Assembly: GCA_002695185.1 (NCBI GenBank)
Contig: NZOF01000176.1
Span: forward strand, 3,367-11,872
DNA from: Erythrobacter sp.
Lineage (GTDB): Bacteria > Pseudomonadota > Alphaproteobacteria > Sphingomonadales > Sphingomonadaceae
DNA: 8,506 nucleotides
Direction: 5' to 3'
Part shown: one piece after another, positions 1 to 5,813 of the stretch
Position numbering within the stretch: position 1 is the first letter of the stretch
Layout: the number at the start of each line of letters is the position of its first letter
Program-made: the position numbers and the translations under genes
The notes under the pieces: model-generated
What the model was told of the DNA's origin: nothing
Databases searched by the model: none
What the model saw: the letters and a program-made list of their open reading frames with translations, nothing else

Positions 1-219
1 GCACTGAAGATCCGCGGCCGCGATGCAACCCGCACGCTGATCGCCCAGGGCAAGGCCATGGACGCTATCCAGAACGTGCTGGTCGTCGGCGAGGAAGCTT
101 CGATCCGCTGCCTTTTTTCCAACTACATGAACGATGAGGGCGAGAAAGGCGGCGAGTACCTGTCCGCCGTCGGCCTGCCGATGAGCAAGGAAGAGCTCGA
201 CGCACGCAAGGCCGCCTAA
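1..219 (+). CDS. 3' end of an unknown gene (C-terminal 72 residues)
   Basis: The first reading frame is open from the window edge to TAA at 217-219, so the start lies outside. Third positions are strongly G/C biased, as expected for a real gene here. The visible part is hydrophilic, with a central hydrophobic segment (NVLVVGEEA) followed by a Cys-Leu-Phe and an acidic, glycine-rich stretch (NDEGEKGGEY). I do not recognise a family. The last seven residues, LDARKAA, nearly match the last seven of the methyltransferase at 3714-5168 (LDVRKAA), including at the DNA level. A 10-bp hairpin follows 14 bases after the stop and may end the transcript. Confidence 0.8.
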   Translation, partial: ALKIRGRDATRTLIAQGKAMDAIQNVLVVGEEASIRCLFSNYMNDEGEKGGEYLSAVGLPMSKEELDARKAA

Positions 220-232
220 GCTAATCCACACC

Positions 233-257
233 GGGACCGTGTCTCAGACACGGTCCC
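233..257 (+). terminator. Perfect 10-bp hairpin after the first gene
   Basis: GGGACCGTGT, loop CTCAG, ACACGGTCCC: a perfect stem with a 5-base loop between the stop at 219 and the tRNA-like gene at 265. It has the shape of an intrinsic terminator but no T-run follows (TGACTGCAG). It could instead be a processing hairpin in front of the tRNA-like sequence. Confidence 0.5.
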
Positions 258-264
258 TGACTGC

Positions 265-338
265 AGGGGTGGGCGCCGGTCGTGCCAGCAGGTCTCCAAA
301 ACCTTGCTGAGAGGGTCCGAATCCCTCCACCCTTGCCA
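265..338 (+). tRNA. tRNA-Trp(CCA)-like gene with an aberrant D arm
   Basis: A 74-base tRNA-like sequence with CCA encoded at 336-338. The acceptor stem is 7 bp (265-271 with 328-334, one G-U). The anticodon loop 294-300 is CTCCAAA, giving anticodon CCA (296-298) and the loop sequence typical of bacterial tRNA-Trp. The variable loop is 5 bases (306-310). The T stem is a perfect 5 bp (311-315 with 323-327), but its loop is TCCGAAT instead of TTCGAAT, so base 55 is C. Only 17 bases lie between the acceptor and anticodon stems. The only D stem I can draw is GGCG/TGCC directly after the acceptor, leaving no U8 or base 9. The bottom pair of the anticodon stem (C289/T305) is mismatched, so the stem is 4 bp, or 8 bp with a bulged T (286-309). 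It could be a divergent mobile-element tRNA, a decayed tRNA, or an old attachment site. Confidence 0.65.
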
Positions 339-346
339 GCCATTAC

Positions 347-386
347 CGAGAGTAGCTGCGTGTTTCGGTCCTCGCAGCTACTCTCG
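347..386 (+). terminator. 14-bp hairpin downstream of the tRNA-like gene
   Basis: CGAGAGTAGCTGCG at 347-360 pairs perfectly with 373-386 around a 12-base loop. It begins 9 bases after the CCA end. No T-run follows, so it may be a Rho-independent-like end or a processing structure rather than a classic terminator. Confidence 0.45.
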
Positions 387-663
387 ATGATGGCCTCGAT
401 CATCGCGCCTTCGCGACCAGAGAACTATTCGTCTTGTAACAAGGATGACTGGCCTGGATCCGCAAGGATAGGACAAGAGCCTCTGTCCGACAAAAAGCAG
501 CTTTAACAGTAGTTTCCCGATCCGGCAGTTCGCTTGAGAGCGACCTCCCACCTGCAGCAGTGCACGGCTCTGGTAGCAGATCGGCGGTTTCAACCTGAGC
601 CCGTAGGTCAATATCCTAGCAGCGGGACAAAAACCGGCTCCTCTCCATACTGCGAGCACCCGC
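385..663 (+). other. Non-coding stretch with a chain of short hairpins
   Basis: About 280 bases with no open frame that looks coding. Small stems follow one another. CGATGAT/ATCATCG with a 7-base loop lies at 385-405, sharing two bases with the preceding 14-bp hairpin. CGCG/CGCG with a 4-base loop is at 404-415. A 7-bp stem with two wobble pairs is at 429-448, GGACA/TGTCC at 471-488 and TCGCT/AGCGA at 530-543. I find no second tRNA. It may be a structured RNA or the leader of the gene at 769, but this is inference. Confidence 0.35.
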
Positions 664-686
664 AGGCCCCCCCCGGGGGGGGCTTT
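664..686 (+). repeat. C8/G8 perfect palindrome, terminator-like
   Basis: Positions 666-683 read gccccccccggggggggc, a perfect 18-base palindrome of eight C then eight G. It extends by one wobble pair and one A-T pair and is followed by TTTAT. Folded in RNA with a small loop it would make a very GC-rich stem with a short T-run, so it may act as a terminator or attenuator before the gene at 769. Homopolymer runs of this length are also prone to slippage and sequencing error. Confidence 0.5.
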
Positions 687-689
687 ATC

Positions 690-749
690 ATGAGCGCAAA
701 CCTGGAAAATCACGATGCAATTCCGCTGACGGTCGTAGCAAATTGCTAA
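690..749 (+). CDS. Possible 19-residue leader peptide (weak)
   Basis: ATG at 690 opens a 19-codon frame (MSANLENHDAIPLTVVANC) ending with TAA at 747-749, 19 bases before the 212-residue gene. The G-run of the palindrome sits at roughly Shine-Dalgarno distance. Nothing else supports translation. It could be a leader peptide or chance. Confidence 0.2.
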   Translation: MSANLENHDAIPLTVVANC

Positions 750-768
750 GATCTGAAGGAAAAACCGA

Positions 769-1407
769 ATGGAACCGCTCTACAGCAAGATCCTGCGCAA
801 CAGCGAAGTCATGGACAATCCGGCCCTGCAGGACCTCGTCAAACTGGCGATCTATGTCCGTGATCACACGCCCATGTTCTCAGGACGCTTCAAGCTCCAT
901 TTCGAAAACGTCGTTTCTCATGCCGTCGCTCTCATCGATCCGGCTATCACGATACGCAATGACGCCCTGGACAAGGCTTGGGCAGAAACCGCCAGCGTCA
1001 TAGGAAACACGAACAAAGTCCTTGCCGGCAAAGCGACCGCAACAATCAAGGACCTCCATCAGGCCGCCATTGAGACAGTCACCCACGAGCACCGCATCGT
1101 CTCAATGAACGCCGAGGATGCCGACAAAGCCATCCGAGCCAAAGTACAGACATTGGCAGAGCAGTTCCCCGAACTTGGCCTGTCCTGCGGCTATATCGGC
1201 AATTGCGGGCATAACTTCGACGATCGCTCGTGGAAGGTCTTCACCAAGCTGCGCAATAATGACGGCCATGGCTCGTCGGTGAGCTTTGGAGGTTATCCGA
1301 CCGAACGGATAGGGGCTCTGGCACTCGAAGTCGAAGCAGGTCTCGAGGACTGGTGCCGGAACACCCTCAAAAGATTGAAGGCGGGCTCCTATCGGGCGGT
1401 GGCATAG
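769..1407 (+). CDS. Unknown protein, 212 residues
   Basis: ATG at 769 is preceded by GAAGGA at a good distance and the frame ends with TAG at 1405-1407. An upstream ATG at 743 in another frame has no such support. The protein looks soluble and mainly helical. A central stretch around residues 85-135 is rich in Ala, Lys and Glu (ATATIKDLHQAAIETV, then NAEDADKAIRAKVQTLAEQF). It is followed by a Cys/Gly/His-containing segment (LSCGYIGNCGHNFDD), an aromatic/basic segment (SWKVFTKLRNNDGHG) and a C-terminal helix (EVEAGLEDWCRNTLKRLKAG). I do not recognise a family. It stands alone, with hairpins and the C8/G8 palindrome upstream and a terminator downstream, so it is probably its own transcript. Confidence 0.8.
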   Translation: MEPLYSKILRNSEVMDNPALQDLVKLAIYVRDHTPMFSGRFKLHFENVVSHAVALIDPAITIRNDALDKAWAETASVIGNTNKVLAGKATATIKDLHQAAIETVTHEHRIVSMNAEDADKAIRAKVQTLAEQFPELGLSCGYIGNCGHNFDDRSWKVFTKLRNNDGHGSSVSFGGYPTERIGALALEVEAGLEDWCRNTLKRLKAGSYRAVA

Positions 1408-1449
1408 AACATTGCCCGTCTGCTGCCTCTGACTTTCCAGCTCATTGAG

Positions 1450-1491
1450 AAAAAAGCCAGAAATCGTCTCAGGTACGCTTGGCGCTTTTTT
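1450..1491 (+). terminator. Likely intrinsic terminator after the 212-residue gene
   Basis: AAAAAAGCCA at 1450-1459 pairs with TGGCGCTTTTTT at 1480-1491 through the A/T tract and the GC core, with a small bulge. The T-run at the 3' end and the position about 43 bases after the stop fit an intrinsic terminator. The A-tract on the left means it could work for both strands. Confidence 0.6.
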
Positions 1492-1555
1492 GGAGCCATC
1501 CTAAAATGGAAGCAGGGTCACGGCGCAGATCGATCCCACTCGCGCCCGTCTCCTA

Positions 1556-1608
1556 GCCTGTCTGCGACCTCCACTAGGTGCCCCCAGTGTGATCGGCCGC
1601 AGACAGGC
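1556..1608. repeat. 11-bp perfect inverted repeat in a gene-free stretch
   Basis: GCCTGTCTGCG at 1556-1566 is the exact reverse complement of 1598-1608. The 31-base spacer contains a nested ACCT/AGGT stem (1567-1579). It lies in the 1492-1693 gap, between the terminator and the 55-residue gene, where I see no other gene. It may be a cis-acting RNA structure or a protein-binding or recombination site. Confidence 0.5.
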
Positions 1609-1693
1609 GAAAATCGTGACCACTGCGAACCACTAAGTTCCTCGGTTGAGCCGATAGATAACTGATCCTGGTGAACAGCGATGGAGTTGGAAA

Positions 1694-1861
1694 ATGGCCA
1701 AGGCGAAATTCAAGAAGCAGAGCACGCACGCCCGCGATCCCTTCGCGCATCAGCTCTTCGATCCCAGCACGCGCTTTTCGCGCCGTTGGGACGAAGGTGC
1801 GAAAAAGGGGAAGGGCAGCTTCCGGCGTCACCCCAAGCACAAGTCTGCCCGGTTCGATTGA
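1694..1861 (+). CDS. Small basic protein, 55 residues
   Basis: ATG at 1694 follows GATGGAG at Shine-Dalgarno distance (7 bases) and the frame ends with TGA at 1859-1861. The product is very basic. The N-terminus is MAKAKFKKQSTHARD, the middle has aromatic/acidic residues (HQLFDPSTRFSRRWDEG) and the tail is rich in Lys, Arg and His (KKGKGSFRRHPKHKSARFD). This composition suggests nucleic-acid or ribosome binding, but no family is recognised. A longer frame from ATG 1681 overlaps it in another phase and reads as a shadow. Confidence 0.65.
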   Translation: MAKAKFKKQSTHARDPFAHQLFDPSTRFSRRWDEGAKKGKGSFRRHPKHKSARFD

Positions 1862-1909
1862 CCCGGCATCCTGGGGCTACAATTTTGCTGCCAATGAAAG
1901 GCCATATCG

Positions 1910-2266
1910 ATGACTGATCGCTCGCCCGTCAACTTTGCCGCGGAAGAAACCGGCAACGCTCAATGCCTGACCGAGCATTTTCTCGAAGGCTGCGCCGCGC
2001 GATACGCTGCAGGCCGATGCCTCGAAAACGGCGAATTCAAAAATCCATATGTGCCGGCGTCCATGAAAGGGCGTGCATTCGCAGCCGGATGGGCTCACGA
2101 ATCCCACGTCTTTGCCGGCGCCGAATTCCCGTCGAACTGTGTGGGGGCCTATGCCCGCCGCCCGGATGCCATCGACATCTATTTTGGCCTCGCACCCGAG
2201 CCGCCCACGTCCACCTATCGCTTCGATAATGAAGGCAACCGGAACATCCCTCGGCTAGAGGTCTGA
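1910..2266 (+). CDS. Small protein with an RMF/CrpP-like motif, 118 residues
   Basis: ATG at 1910 is preceded by GAAAGG 8 bases upstream; stop TGA at 2264-2266. Residues about 28-64 carry a spaced pattern: Tyr32, Gly35, then NPY (45-47), then Arg55 and AFAAGW (56-61). This resembles the short fold of ribosome modulation factor and the plasmid-borne CrpP-like proteins (Y/A-x2-G, then PY, then a GW). The rest, including an 'FGLAPEPP' segment near the C-terminus, is not recognisable. At 118 residues it is about twice the length of those proteins, so only a domain-level likeness is claimed. It is followed 10 bases later by a Cys-containing small gene, probably in the same transcript. Confidence 0.7.
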   Translation: MTDRSPVNFAAEETGNAQCLTEHFLEGCAARYAAGRCLENGEFKNPYVPASMKGRAFAAGWAHESHVFAGAEFPSNCVGAYARRPDAIDIYFGLAPEPPTSTYRFDNEGNRNIPRLEV

Positions 2267-2276
2267 GTGGCGCCCT

Positions 2277-2459
2277 ATGAACCACCATTACCAATGGGAC
2301 TTCGATGTCGATCAGCCTCGTTGCAGCCGCTGCAACCTGCTCGGGACCAGAGAGATCAGGTCCGGCAAAGCGGGGATCGGCTTTATCGATCGACCTGTTC
2401 GCGGCTGCTCAGACGTAAACAAGCCGGCACCTGACGATAGCAAGGAGACAGTCCGGTGA
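2277..2459 (+). CDS. Small Cys-containing protein, possible zinc ribbon, 60 residues
   Basis: ATG at 2277, 10 bases after the preceding stop, with only a weak Shine-Dalgarno (GAGTGGCG). Stop TGA is at 2457-2459. It contains CSRC (Cys16, Cys19), a further Cys44 and two His near the N-terminus, so metal binding is possible but a fourth clear ligand is not evident. The stop overlaps the GTG start of the next gene (GTGA), which suggests translational coupling. Function unknown. Confidence 0.6.
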   Translation: MNHHYQWDFDVDQPRCSRCNLLGTREIRSGKAGIGFIDRPVRGCSDVNKPAPDDSKETVR

Positions 2460-2764
2460 AACACTCGGCCATAAGCCTGGAAGACATGACCGCCGAACAG
2501 GCCGATACCGGCCTGCCCTTTATCTTCCTGAGCGCGGAATTTGCTTCATCGACATGCATTTTCGACGAGGTCTTCGCTACGATTGAAGCTCCAACGAGGC
2601 TTGCACACCGCGGTCCGCTGTTCGTTCCATTCTCTTGCGAAGCATCCGCCCTGGAAGCCTACAAGCGCATTCTCCTCGACATTGAACGGCGCCGTCCCGA
2701 CGGCATGAGCATCGACTTGGAATTGGTTGGCTGCGGGCCAGATCGCAGGTCATCGTTCCACTGA
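2456..2764 (+). CDS. Unknown protein, 102 residues
   Basis: The start is GTG at 2456, chosen because CAAGGAGACA gives a strong ribosome site about 9 bases upstream and the GTG overlaps the preceding TGA. Stop TGA is at 2762-2764. The sequence looks soluble: acidic near the N-terminus (SLEDMTAEQAD), hydrophobic in the middle (LPFIFLSAEF), then a helix (ALEAYKRILLDIERRRPDG). No family recognised. It closes the 1910-2764 set of coupled genes; a promoter-like -10 element follows. Confidence 0.7.
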   Translation: MKHSAISLEDMTAEQADTGLPFIFLSAEFASSTCIFDEVFATIEAPTRLAHRGPLFVPFSCEASALEAYKRILLDIERRRPDGMSIDLELVGCGPDRRSSFH

Positions 2765-2808
2765 GAAGGACCTATTCTGACAAAAGACGACGCCCTTCCT
2801 CAGGCGGG

Positions 2809-2829
2809 ATGGATCATCCTATAATCCAT
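2809..2829 (+). promoter_or_regulatory. -10 box TATAAT inside a 6-bp inverted repeat
   Basis: A consensus TATAAT lies at 2820-2825, 44 bases before the ATG at 2870. The -35 region is weak (TTCCTC at 2796, 18-base spacer). ATGGAT (2809-2814) and ATCCAT (2824-2829) form a 6-bp inverted repeat overlapping the -10 box and could be an operator. This is the best promoter-like signal I see in the window. Confidence 0.4.
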
Positions 2830-2869
2830 ACCAACGCATATCATCATCCAGACAATAGAGGCGACAACA

Positions 2870-3235
2870 ATGCCCCAGACCGACGCAATCAAGGATCGCA
2901 TCGACATCCGCTACAGCGTCATCGCTCGCTTTGAGGTCAAAGGACCCGACCGGAAGCCTCGCTACCCCCGCGGGTTCTTCGTCATCACGGCGGGCACTTA
3001 CAGTGGCGAAGCCGACTTTGAATGCCTTGCTGGCCTCATCAATTCCCGTACTGTCCAGCCTGAGGACCTTCAACAAGTTGACGGAATGTCGCGCGAGGAA
3101 ATCGCAAACAAGATCAACGCTCGCGGTGTCCGTGCAGAAGACATCCAGTCTGCCACGATCGAGGACGTCATTCTTGACGATCGTGTCATTGCTACCCGCT
3201 TGCTGCGTGAGCCGCAGGTCCCTTGCTACGGATGA
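2870..3235 (+). CDS. Unknown protein, 121 residues
   Basis: ATG at 2870 preceded by AGAGGCG; stop TGA at 3233-3235. Coding bias is good, and the promoter-like site upstream fits this strand. Residues about 12-45 look beta-rich (IRYSVIARFEVKG, then GFFVITAGTYSG). A charged helical region follows (DGMSREEIANKINARG) and then a beta-like segment (DVILDDRVIATRLL). I do not recognise the fold. The long antisense frame 2819-3295 is a shadow. Confidence 0.75.
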   Translation: MPQTDAIKDRIDIRYSVIARFEVKGPDRKPRYPRGFFVITAGTYSGEADFECLAGLINSRTVQPEDLQQVDGMSREEIANKINARGVRAEDIQSATIEDVILDDRVIATRLLREPQVPCYG

Positions 3236-3315
3236 ATCCGCGCATAATTCAGACTCGCTTTGATAATGCCGAATGCTAAAAGGCTGGAGTTTCAAAGTGG
3301 ATTACAAAAACAGCC

Positions 3316-3516
3316 GTGCAATTCGATCAGCCTCCAATAAAATTCGACCCCTCGAAGGCGAGCAGCGCAGACTTATTAGAGGAGCTGGTTCATTCGCTGG
3401 AATGGTCGAATTCGCGGACGGTAAAGCACGCGACAGCCAAGCGATGGAGAAACCATCTCGAAGTCGTCGAGGCCGAGATCATCCGCAGAATGCAGTCTCC
3501 CAACTCCTACGATTAA
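3316..3516 (+). CDS. Unknown small protein, 66 residues
   Basis: The frame opens at GTG 3316 and ends with TAA at 3514-3516. Its third positions are about two-thirds G/C, clearly better than the overlapping frame that starts at 3273, so I take it as the coding frame of this stretch. It is helical and charged (SADLLEELVHSLEW, HLEVVEAEIIRRMQ). The start is uncertain: there is no Shine-Dalgarno close to 3316, and GGAG at 3285 would suit GTG 3297, which is in the other frame. It overlaps the 5' end of the next gene. Confidence 0.5.
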   Translation: MQFDQPPIKFDPSKASSADLLEELVHSLEWSNSRTVKHATAKRWRNHLEVVEAEIIRRMQSPNSYD

Positions 3517-3671
3517 TCCAAAAAACTGGCCCCGTTTCCATCAGGCAGATACTCGCACTGGATGAAACGGCCAACTGGGCGACAACCCAGATCCGGCTCT
3601 ATCGGCTGCTAAAAGATGAAAAGGTGGTGAGGGAAAAGATCGGACAGACGTTCGTCTATTCCGAAGCCTGA
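3444..3671 (+). CDS. Small winged-helix-like protein, 75 residues
   Basis: The C-terminal 60 residues look like a winged helix. A first helix (VSQLLRLIQKTG) is followed by a helix-turn-helix (VSIRQILALDETANWATTQIRLYRLLKDEKVV) and a wing (REKIGQTFVYSE). Stop TGA is at 3669-3671. The start is my choice: ATG 3444 gives a basic N-terminal arm (MEKPSRSRRGR) but overlaps the preceding gene by 73 bases and has no good ribosome site. GTG 3297, with GGAG 8 bases upstream, would give a longer protein whose N-terminal part looks like a shadow. Another option is that this domain belongs to the 66-residue protein through a frameshift. It probably binds DNA and may regulate this cluster. Confidence 0.5.
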   Translation: MEKPSRSRRGRDHPQNAVSQLLRLIQKTGPVSIRQILALDETANWATTQIRLYRLLKDEKVVREKIGQTFVYSEA

Positions 3672-3713
3672 CCCACGACCACTTTCCCCACAATAAAATC
3701 AGAGGAACACCGC

Positions 3714-5168
3714 ATGACCGAGGAAGTCCTCGTGCGCGTAGACGTGCCCGCAATTGCGACGAAACAACTGCGTTTTCGCCGGAAAGGAGAGGCACGGATT
3801 TTGACCATCAGTTCGAACCTGCTTACTCTTTTCGACTTCGCAAAGGGCGACCCGGTCACCGAACGCAGCCTTGGTCCGGGCGAGGGCATGGTCATCGAGC
3901 GCTGCTACGACCTTTTCGAAGCTCCGCGCGTGAAGAAGGTCTATGCCCGAACCTACCCTCGCCGGCGCAACAATCCGCTCGAACATCAGGTTGAAGTGAG
4001 CTCGCAGCGGCTCATCGACGAGGCATTCCCTGCCGATTGCACCCGAGTTCACATCACCTTCGAGAGAGGCCGCGTGCTCATCAAGCCGCTGCGCACCATC
4101 ACGGAGCGGGCAAAGGCCAATGCCGGGGCCGCCGACCCGAAAAGCGTCTTTGCTGCTCTTACGTCGGGCGTGGATCTCGCCAGCCTGCGCGCGCATGGCT
4201 ATTCCATCTCCGCTGTTCTCGAATGGCGACCGCAGGAAAAGCGTGACAAGACCGACCTCACGGAAACCGGCATCATGTCAGCACTTTCAAACTCTGGCCC
4301 CATCCACGCAATTTTCAACGAGGATGTCACCTCGTGCGTTCTCGATCGGATCGGGCAGGTCATGGAACGCCATCCTGCCATGATCATGCACGCGAGCCCG
4401 CAGTGCGACGACCTCAGCAACCTCAAGGCGAAGTCGATCAAGGATCGTCATTTCGAGGACGCTGAATCCAGCGCTGACATGATCATAGATCTGCTCAATA
4501 TCATCGAGCGGATCGCACCCCCCGTAATCGTCTTTGAGAACGTGCCGGGCATGCTCAAATCTGCCGCCTATGAAATCGCGTGTCTGCGCCTCAAGCGCTG
4601 GGGTTACACCCGTCATGAACATGTGGGCGATGCCCGCGACTACGGCGGCTATACGTCGCGTAAGCGGGCCTATGTCGTATTCACCCAGCTCGACGCCCCA
4701 TTCGAGTTCGAGAAGCCCTTCAGCGACCGCGAGAAGGACGCATGGGCCATTGTTGAGCCCCATCTGACAAGCTGCCGGGACGTATCGACTTCCAAATCAT
4801 TGCAGGACGGGAAGGCCTGCGGCCGTTTGCGCCCCGTGCGCCCCGGCGCGCGCACACTCCCAACGCCTGTGAAGAGCCAAGCCCGCATGGCTAAGGATTC
4901 CATCGTAATCGAACCGGTCGACGATCAATTCCTCTTTCCCAGCGAAAACCTGCTCAAAAGCTTTCTCGGCATCGAACAGACCGATCTAAACGCGGTAAGC
5001 GCGACCATCGCCAGCGAAATCATTGGCCAGTCGATCGACGGTCCCCACCATGCATCGATCATCCGCGCGATCGACCGGCATGTGGCTGCCTGGCGCGAGC
5101 CCTTAGCGCTATCCGCCGTCGCCATGCCCAGCAGCAAGAGCGCGCTCGACGTACGCAAGGCCGCCTGA
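3714..5168 (+). CDS. Divergent C5-cytosine DNA methyltransferase, 484 residues
   Basis: ATG at 3714 after AGAGGAA, stop TGA at 5166-5168. Catalytic-domain motifs occur in the C5-MTase order. A degenerate SAM-binding motif I lies at 146-171 (FAALTSGVD then AVLEWRP). The catalytic-loop motif IV is at 227-235 (ASPQCDDLS, Cys231 as nucleophile), ENV motif VI at 275-277 (FENVPG), motif VIII at 309-320 (DYGGYTSRKRAY) and motif X near 437-450 (GQSIDGPHHASI). PQC replaces the usual PPC and TSRKR the usual QxRxR. The FxGxGG glycines of motif I are missing, so activity is not certain. Residues 1-140 form an extra beta-rich region (ARILTISSNLL, GDPVTE, RVHITFERGRVLIKP) recalling AbrB-like swapped hairpins; that likeness is tentative. 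No restriction endonuclease lies beside it, suggesting an orphan enzyme that protects or regulates the element. Confidence 0.8.
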   Translation: MTEEVLVRVDVPAIATKQLRFRRKGEARILTISSNLLTLFDFAKGDPVTERSLGPGEGMVIERCYDLFEAPRVKKVYARTYPRRRNNPLEHQVEVSSQRLIDEAFPADCTRVHITFERGRVLIKPLRTITERAKANAGAADPKSVFAALTSGVDLASLRAHGYSISAVLEWRPQEKRDKTDLTETGIMSALSNSGPIHAIFNEDVTSCVLDRIGQVMERHPAMIMHASPQCDDLSNLKAKSIKDRHFEDAESSADMIIDLLNIIERIAPPVIVFENVPGMLKSAAYEIACLRLKRWGYTRHEHVGDARDYGGYTSRKRAYVVFTQLDAPFEFEKPFSDREKDAWAIVEPHLTSCRDVSTSKSLQDGKACGRLRPVRPGARTLPTPVKSQARMAKDSIVIEPVDDQFLFPSENLLKSFLGIEQTDLNAVSATIASEIIGQSIDGPHHASIIRAIDRHVAAWREPLALSAVAMPSSKSALDVRKAA

Positions 5169-5264
5169 GGCCGTCAAACGACGATCCGAGATGCCTCATC
5201 GGCCGCAAGAAATCCCACCCAGCTAGCCCTCCGAATTGAACGAAAGCGACGAAGGGAAAAGACG

Positions 5265-5765
5265 ATGGGCGCAATTGCCTCCAGCACCGAATATCCGCTG
5301 ATGCACGCTGCCGGATACCTCTTCGAAAATGGCTCCGCATATGCACCGGGTTCTCATCCTAAAACTCCCGTGCGCCGGAGCCTCTGGGACGTAGAAGGCC
5401 GACTTCACAATCTCGCTTACATGGCTCCCGCAATCGATCTTTTCGACGTACAAAAGACCGATCTCGCTCCCAATTGGAATGGTGCTCGCCAGTTCGACTT
5501 CTTCATGAACGCCGACGAGAAAGCCAATTTCATGGGATATCTCTATGTCGCCCTGCGCCGTCTTCAGCGAACGGGCAACCTTCCGGGCCTGCGCGCCGGT
5601 CTTGCGCTCCTCTTCGCTGAAGAAGACGGCATCATAACGCTGCGTGATGCCGTCAGCGCCATCGCGCCCGACCTCGTCCAGAAGCATGACTATTTCGACG
5701 AAGGCAAAGAGAAGGCGCTGACGCGATCTACCCAAATCGCAGATCTTCGGCCGAGCTCGAACTGA
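5265..5765 (+). CDS. Unknown protein, 166 residues
   Basis: ATG at 5265 after AAGGGAAAAGACG; stop TGA at 5763-5765. It is a soluble-looking mixed protein: N-terminal MGAIASSTEYPLMHAAGYLF, an aromatic middle (APNWNGARQFDFFMNAD), a helix (NFMGYLYVALRRLQRTG) and a hydrophobic helix (LRAGLALLFAEEDG). No membrane segment and no recognised family. It starts 96 bases after the methyltransferase, in a gap where I see no gene or clear terminator, so co-transcription is likely. Confidence 0.75.
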   Translation: MGAIASSTEYPLMHAAGYLFENGSAYAPGSHPKTPVRRSLWDVEGRLHNLAYMAPAIDLFDVQKTDLAPNWNGARQFDFFMNADEKANFMGYLYVALRRLQRTGNLPGLRAGLALLFAEEDGIITLRDAVSAIAPDLVQKHDYFDEGKEKALTRSTQIADLRPSSN

Positions 5766-5813
5766 ACGCAGTTTCAGGAATGGGAAAACCGTTCAAACGG
5801 AAGGGAGCACGAC

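Noticed and set aside
471..488. A second tRNA between 406 and 690
   Set aside because: Only isolated short stems are present; no acceptor/T-arm pair with a T-loop and 3' end could be assembled.
282..506. 74-residue + strand frame over the tRNA-like region
   Set aside because: It runs through the tRNA acceptor, T arm and hairpins and has no protein-like character.
378..713. 111-residue minus-strand frame
   Set aside because: It lies on structured non-coding DNA, including the C8/G8 palindrome, with no ribosome site and a low-quality translation.
2819..3295. 158-residue minus-strand frame
   Set aside because: It is antisense to the 2870-3235 gene, which has its own ribosome site and a -10 box upstream.
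3699..4196. 165-residue minus-strand frame
   Set aside because: It is antisense to the methyltransferase, which has recognisable motifs; the same holds for the minus frame 4287-4763.
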